Origin: an uncultured Clostridia bacterium
Lineage (GTDB): Bacteria; Bacillota; Clostridia; Oscillospirales; Acutalibacteraceae
Direction of reading: 5' to 3'
NCBI GenBank assembly: GCA_937876205.1
Contig: CALEII010000014.1
Span: 1 to 64,000 of the forward strand
DNA: 64,000 bases
Part shown: in pieces, positions 59,811-64,000 of the stretch
How positions within the stretch are numbered: position 1 is the first letter of the stretch
Layout: the number at the start of each line of letters is the position of its first letter
Translations under genes and position numbers: made by a program
Notes under the pieces: generated by a model
The model's input: the letters and a program-made list of their open reading frames with translations, nothing else
What the model was told of the DNA's origin: nothing
Database searches by the model: none

Positions 59811-59811
59811 G

Positions 59812-59995
59812 CAATAATTTAGCGGAGCTAAATTATTGTAAAGTAATAGGTAAGAAGTAAGAGTGAAGAAGTTCGGGCGGGACACCCGCACCCGATTATA
59901 AATAGGGTAAGGGGCAACGCCCCTTCCACACTTATTCACTATTACCTATTACTTCTTACTTCAACAATAATTTATCGCACAGCGATAAATTATTG
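59812..59995. repeat. Composite palindromic repeat element
   Basis: Outer palindromes are at 59812-59838 (CAATAATTTAGC arms, loop GGA) and 59965-59995 (CAATAATTTATCGC arms, loop ACA). Between them lie AAGTAATAGGTAAGAAGTAA-type words on the left and their inverse on the right (ATTACCTATTACTTCTTACT), and GC-rich palindromes GCGGGACACCCGC and GGGGCAACGCCCC. The same outline is seen at 30255-30447. No coding sequence is present. Confidence 0.75.
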
Positions 59996-60017
59996 TTTAT
60001 CCTTGGAGTTGAAATAT

Positions 60018-62480
60018 ATGGCAAAAATAACAGCAACAAAAACACATAACAGCGGAATTGCACTCGGCGGTATCGGCAGCGGTACAGTTGAGCTGCTGCC
60101 TGACGGTGAGTTTCACTACTGGCAGATTGCAAATCCCGAGAGGCTTACAAAGGTCTGCTGGGAAAAGAAGGCTGACGATGGTGAAAGCAGCACAGGCGCA
60201 CTTTCATTCTACGTCAGAAGTGAAGATGCAAACGGAGATGTCGTTATTCGCAAGCTCGGTATGAAAACTGAGCCCGAAGATTTTACGTACCGTATGTTCG
60301 GCTGGAACAAGCCTGTTGAAAAAATTGAATTTGACGGCAGATTCCCTGTCTGCAGACTCGATTATATTGACTCTGCCCTCCCCTGCAATCTGTCACTGAA
60401 TGCCGTTGCGCCTTTTGTGCCTCATAATTCGGACATTTCCGCAACTCCTGCGTTCTACCTTGATTTCACAGCAGAAAATCCGACAGATAAAGACATTACG
60501 GTAAGTCTTCTGGGCACTCTTGCCCCGACTTTCGCAAACAGAGAAACAGGCAGAGAGAATTCTGTTTTTGAGCACGCAAGCACGACGGGAATATTCTCAA
60601 AGCCCGTAAATAAAACAAATGATGCTGATTGCGGTGATTTCTGTCTTTCACTTTCAGGTGAGGCGGAAAAAACATATATCACGGCTGAATACACAAGCTA
60701 CATCAAGGAGTATATAGCTCATTCGTGGAGCTTCGGTGTCACACAGGAATCAGTCCTCTTTGACTGGCGCAAAAACGGAGAGCTTAAAAACAGCGCAACG
60801 GGTAAAGCACCATCTGAAATACCCGAAAATATAAAAGAGCTTGACGATGACAGAATCGATGCACTCTGCAATGAATATATGCAATATCCTTTTGCTCAGT
60901 CACTGATAAACAGAATCCGTTATTCAAAGCCTGAATTCCCTTATGACAGAGATGAAAAAACAGAGCTTCTTGAATACATAAAAAGACAGCAGAGCCGTAT
61001 GACAGGTGAATTCGGTGCATCTGCACTGTGCGGAAAGGTTCATCTTAAAGCAGGTGAAAAGAAAAATCTGCGTTTTGTTTTCAGCTGGTACTTCCCAAAC
61101 CATTTAACTGCAGAGGGCAAAAAGCTTGGTCACTATTATGAAAACCTTTTTGAGTCATCATATGAAGCAAACAGACTTCTTACAGATGACAGCACAATTT
61201 TTGACAGAGCCTACAGCTTCTCAGAGCTGCTGTTCAACACAGATATGCCTGATGTTTATCCCGATTGCTGGTCATCACACCTTGCAACAATCGTAAAAAG
61301 CTCATGGTATCTCAAAGACGGCAAATTCGGTCTGTGGGAGGGATTGGGCTACTGCGGTTTTCACACAACAGACATCACATATCACGCATCATTCGGTCTG
61401 CTTGTGCTTTTCCCCGATTTACAGTTAAAACAGATGAAAATGGGTGCCCGATTCCAGCGTGAGGACGGCAGAGTGCATCACTTCTTCACTCCCGACCTTG
61501 AACACGTTGATGACGGTTATGACCGTGTCGATATGAATATGCAGTTTGTGCTTATGATTCTGCGTGATTATCTTTTCACAGGTGATAAAGAGTACGTCAC
61601 GGGTCTGTGGGACAACGTAAAAAGAGCAATGGACTCCATTGAAGCTCTTGATGCAGACAAAGACGGTCTGCCAGACACGGACACAAAGAGAAACACTTAC
61701 GATGCATGGAATTTTGCAGGCACGCCCACATATATCTGCGTACTCTGGCTCGCTGCACTCAAGGCTGCAGTACAGATTGCAGAAATTATGAATGATAATG
61801 AAAGAGCTTCACAATGGGCAGCACTTCTCGAAAAGGGAAAAGCGTCCCTCGAAGAAAAGCTCTGGAACGGTGAATACTACAATCTCTGGAGTGACGGCAC
61901 CGAAACCGACGAATGTCTTATGACAGACCAGCTTGACGGTGAATGGTTCCTTCGTATGACTGGTCTCGGCGGCAATATTCCCGACGAAAAGGTTGCATCT
62001 GTTCTGAAAGTCATTTTTGACAATAATTTTGACAAGGAAGCAGGTCTTATAAACGCATCCTGTCCTGAGGGTAAAAAGACTTCACTCTTCACATATAAAA
62101 ACTGTCAGGCAGAAGCTGTATGGACAGGCATAAGCTATGTTATTGCAGCAATGGCACTGTCAGTGGGTATGCGTGACACGGCAGATATTCTTGTAAAAGC
62201 CGTTGACGAAAATCAGAGAAGCTTCGGTGCTTTCTGGGATCACTGGGAATGCGGTCATCATTACACAAGACCTATGTCAAGCTTCTCCACCCTCAATGCT
62301 GCTCTCGGACTTGCCGTTAACTGTGAAAAGAAAACAATCACTCTTAATCCTGCAGACAAAAATATAAAGCTTCCTCTTTGCCTGAGCAACGCACTGGGTA
62401 CCGTTACGGTAAAAGACGGAAACTATACAATTGACCTGATTGAAGGCAGTCTGGAAGGCTGGAATATCAACACAAAATAA
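60018..62480 (+). CDS. GH116 beta-glucosidase / glucosylceramidase-type glycosidase
   Basis: This 820-aa enzyme has the N-terminal sandwich opening SGIALGGIGSGTVELLPDG and FHYWQIANP, typical of GH116. The catalytic nucleophile is in LWEGLGYCGFHTTDITYHAS, near residue 437, and the acid is the Asp in RNTYDAWNFAGTPTYICVLW, near residue 564. No signal peptide is present, so the substrate is taken up first. TTGGAG precedes ATG at 60018 by 10 bp. It is part of a plus-strand glycosidase run with GH3 upstream and GH51 13 bp downstream. Confidence 0.88.
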   Translation: MAKITATKTHNSGIALGGIGSGTVELLPDGEFHYWQIANPERLTKVCWEKKADDGESSTGALSFYVRSEDANGDVVIRKLGMKTEPEDFTYRMFGWNKPVEKIEFDGRFPVCRLDYIDSALPCNLSLNAVAPFVPHNSDISATPAFYLDFTAENPTDKDITVSLLGTLAPTFANRETGRENSVFEHASTTGIFSKPVNKTNDADCGDFCLSLSGEAEKTYITAEYTSYIKEYIAHSWSFGVTQESVLFDWRKNGELKNSATGKAPSEIPENIKELDDDRIDALCNEYMQYPFAQSLINRIRYSKPEFPYDRDEKTELLEYIKRQQSRMTGEFGASALCGKVHLKAGEKKNLRFVFSWYFPNHLTAEGKKLGHYYENLFESSYEANRLLTDDSTIFDRAYSFSELLFNTDMPDVYPDCWSSHLATIVKSSWYLKDGKFGLWEGLGYCGFHTTDITYHASFGLLVLFPDLQLKQMKMGARFQREDGRVHHFFTPDLEHVDDGYDRVDMNMQFVLMILRDYLFTGDKEYVTGLWDNVKRAMDSIEALDADKDGLPDTDTKRNTYDAWNFAGTPTYICVLWLAALKAAVQIAEIMNDNERASQWAALLEKGKASLEEKLWNGEYYNLWSDGTETDECLMTDQLDGEWFLRMTGLGGNIPDEKVASVLKVIFDNNFDKEAGLINASCPEGKKTSLFTYKNCQAEAVWTGISYVIAAMALSVGMRDTADILVKAVDENQRSFGAFWDHWECGHHYTRPMSSFSTLNAALGLAVNCEKKTITLNPADKNIKLPLCLSNALGTVTVKDGNYTIDLIEGSLEGWNINTK

Positions 62481-62493
62481 AGGATGATGCTAA

Positions 62494-63987
62494 ATGAAAG
62501 CTAAAATCACACTTGCCAGAGAATTCAGAATAGGCGAAATTGACAAAAGAATTTACGGTTCATTCATTGAGCATCTGGGCAGAGCCGTTTACGGCGGGAT
62601 CTTTGAGCCGGGACATCCCACGGCAGATGAGAACGGTCTTCGTCAGGATGTTATTGACCTTGTAAAAAAACTGAATGTTCCCGTTGTGCGTTATCCCGGC
62701 GGCAACTTTGTTTCAGGCTACAATTGGGAAGACGGTGTGGGTCCTGTTAAAGACAGACCGAAAAGACTTGACCTTGCCTGGGGAACAACTGAGCCGAATG
62801 AATTCGGCACGAATGAGTTTATGGCCTGGTGCAAAAAAGCAAATGCAGAATGTATGATGGCTGTAAATCTCGGCACAAGAGGTCCCGATGAAGCAAGAAA
62901 TTTTGTTGAATACTGCAACCACAAATCAGGCTCATACTGGGCAGACCTGCGCCGTTCTCACGGTGTAGAAGAGCCTCACAATATAAAGCTGTGGTGTCTT
63001 GGTAATGAAATGGACGGCGGCTGGCAGATGGGTGCAAAAACTGCAAAGGAATACGGCAGAACAGCCCTTGAAGCATCAAAGATGATGAAATGGACTTCTC
63101 CCGGCATAGAGACTGTTCTCTGCGGTTCGTCAAGCAGAAACTCTCCCACCTTCGGCACCTGGGAAACCGAAAGCCTTGATATCGCTTATGACAGCGTTGA
63201 CTATGTTTCACTTCATCAGTACTATGACAACCGTTCAGACGATGTACACTCTTTCCTTGCAAAAACACTTGAGCTTGACGAATTCATTTATTCGGTAATC
63301 TGTGCCGTTGACTATGTCAAGTCAAAAAAGCGTTCAAAAAAGACAATAAATCTGTCTTTTGACGAATGGAATGTATGGTACCATTCAAACAATGCACCCT
63401 ATGAAAGATGGAGTGTCGCTCCGCCCCGTCTTGAGGATATTTACAATTTTGAAGATGCACTTATGATAGGCTCTATGCTTATTACACTTCTTCGTCACTG
63501 CGACAGAATAAAAATAGCCTGTCTTGCTCAGCTTGTAAATGTAATTGCTCCCATTTTCACAAAAACGGGCGGCAGCGTATTTGAGCAGACAATCTATTTC
63601 CCGTTTATGCACCTTTCAAACTACGGAAGAGGTGTTGCTCTGATGCCTCTTATTGATTGTCCGAAATACGATTGCAAGGAATTTACAGATGTACCTTATC
63701 TTGAAGCAATTGCAACATTTGATGAAGAAAATGAGAAAATGACTGTTTTCTGTATCAATAAGAGCACTGATGAAAGTGCCGTGCTTGACATAAATCTTAT
63801 GGATTTTGAAGGCTATAAGCCCTTTGAATTCATCTCAATGGACGGTTATCACAAAAAGGATGAAAACACATTTGACAAAGTAACCGTAAAGCCTCATAAC
63901 AACCCTGTTCCTCAGGCTGACGGCTCAACACTCACCATTGAGCTCAAGCCCTTCAGCTGGAATGTGATAAGACTGAAGAAACAATAA
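62494..63987 (+). CDS. abfA: Alpha-L-arabinofuranosidase, GH51
   Basis: This 497-aa enzyme has YGSFIEHLGRAVYGGIFEPG and VVRYPGGNFVSGYNWEDGVG, the acid/base Glu in WCLGNEMDGGWQMG near residue 173, and the nucleophile Glu in NLSFDEWNVWYHS near residue 291. It removes arabinose side chains from arabinoxylan or arabinan oligomers in the cytoplasm. It follows the GH116 gene by 13 bp in one operon. The last codon and stop CAATAA lie at the start of a palindromic repeat. Confidence 0.95.
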   Translation: MKAKITLAREFRIGEIDKRIYGSFIEHLGRAVYGGIFEPGHPTADENGLRQDVIDLVKKLNVPVVRYPGGNFVSGYNWEDGVGPVKDRPKRLDLAWGTTEPNEFGTNEFMAWCKKANAECMMAVNLGTRGPDEARNFVEYCNHKSGSYWADLRRSHGVEEPHNIKLWCLGNEMDGGWQMGAKTAKEYGRTALEASKMMKWTSPGIETVLCGSSSRNSPTFGTWETESLDIAYDSVDYVSLHQYYDNRSDDVHSFLAKTLELDEFIYSVICAVDYVKSKKRSKKTINLSFDEWNVWYHSNNAPYERWSVAPPRLEDIYNFEDALMIGSMLITLLRHCDRIKIACLAQLVNVIAPIFTKTGGSVFEQTIYFPFMHLSNYGRGVALMPLIDCPKYDCKEFTDVPYLEAIATFDEENEKMTVFCINKSTDESAVLDINLMDFEGYKPFEFISMDGYHKKDENTFDKVTVKPHNNPVPQADGSTLTIELKPFSWNVIRLKKQ

Positions 63988-64000
63988 TTTATCTGCGATA
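63982..64000. repeat. Partial palindromic repeat at the right edge
   Basis: CAATAATTTATCTGCGATA is the left part of the same palindrome family as 30255-30285; the right arm would lie past the window. Confidence 0.6.

Noticed and set aside
1..64000. CRISPR array or cas genes
   Set aside because: No regularly spaced direct repeats of 20-40 bp and no Cas motifs were seen.
1..64000. Functional rRNA or tRNA genes
   Set aside because: No complete tRNA cloverleaf or rRNA segment was recognised in the window.

Overview
The window reads as a chromosome segment from an anaerobic, low-to-moderate GC Firmicute of the class Clostridia, most likely a gut or rumen Ruminococcaceae/Oscillospiraceae relative. 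Support comes from dockerin-type modules, a rich set of intracellular glycoside hydrolases (GH38, GH13, GH3 with reversed domain order, GH116, GH51), a bacterial-type V-ATPase, acetate kinase, strong AGGAGG ribosome sites and a BlaI/M56 peptidase cassette. Species level cannot be read from the sequence alone.

Bases 1-10080 are accessory DNA downstream of the V-ATPase operon. They hold an IS200/IS605-type tnpA with hairpin ends, a TnpV/DUF6809 pair of transposon genes and two separate C-terminal stubs of large serine recombinases (about 1231-1500 and 9725-9925). Between the stubs lies an intact five-gene minus-strand operon (8266 to 1956): a methyltransferase/radical-SAM fusion, a D-2-hydroxyacid dehydrogenase homologue, a two-TM coiled-coil protein, a second radical-SAM protein, and a TrmFO-like flavoprotein. 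Two of the enzymes lack residues that are normally catalytic. I do not recognise this combination and regard it as the best candidate for an undescribed system.

Bases 10091-17332 are a V-ATPase operon in the order E-DUF2764-A-B-D-I-K, with a promoter and an attenuator-like hairpin before the first gene. Bases 17790-24160 hold an ADP-ribosylglycohydrolase, a HAD protein, a TA-inserted MITE of about 270 bp, mntP, and a redox/metal group: trxA, a Crp/Fnr regulator, a NifX-like protein, trxB, a ZIP transporter and a peroxiredoxin. A Crp/Fnr-type palindrome is centred about 41 bp upstream of the inferred trxA start site. Bases 24170-30260 contain a PHP enzyme, purC, an XRE regulator divergent from two Cys-rich proteins, ackA and tmcAL.

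Bases 30479-34739 are a BlaI repressor with two tandem M56 membrane peptidases and two 17-bp dyads over their promoter. After a GH38 mannosidase come an ECF sigma factor between two paralogous membrane proteins, an MNT/HEPN toxin-antitoxin pair, a secreted repeat protein, an inactivated-pyrophosphatase/Nudix fusion, a PopT-type (DUF368) transporter, an rRNA methyltransferase, a glycerophosphodiesterase, a phosphoribosyltransferase and a free-standing 42-aa gene. The right end (49646-63987) has a divergent D-Ala-D-Ala carboxypeptidase homologue, a metallophosphoesterase, an iron alcohol dehydrogenase, an oligo-1,6-glucosidase, a dockerin protein beside a decayed dockerin stub, an AI-2E-type permease, and the GH3-GH116-GH51 group. 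Palindromic repeats built on CAATAATTTATCGC occur at several gene ends and supply the stop codon of at least two genes.
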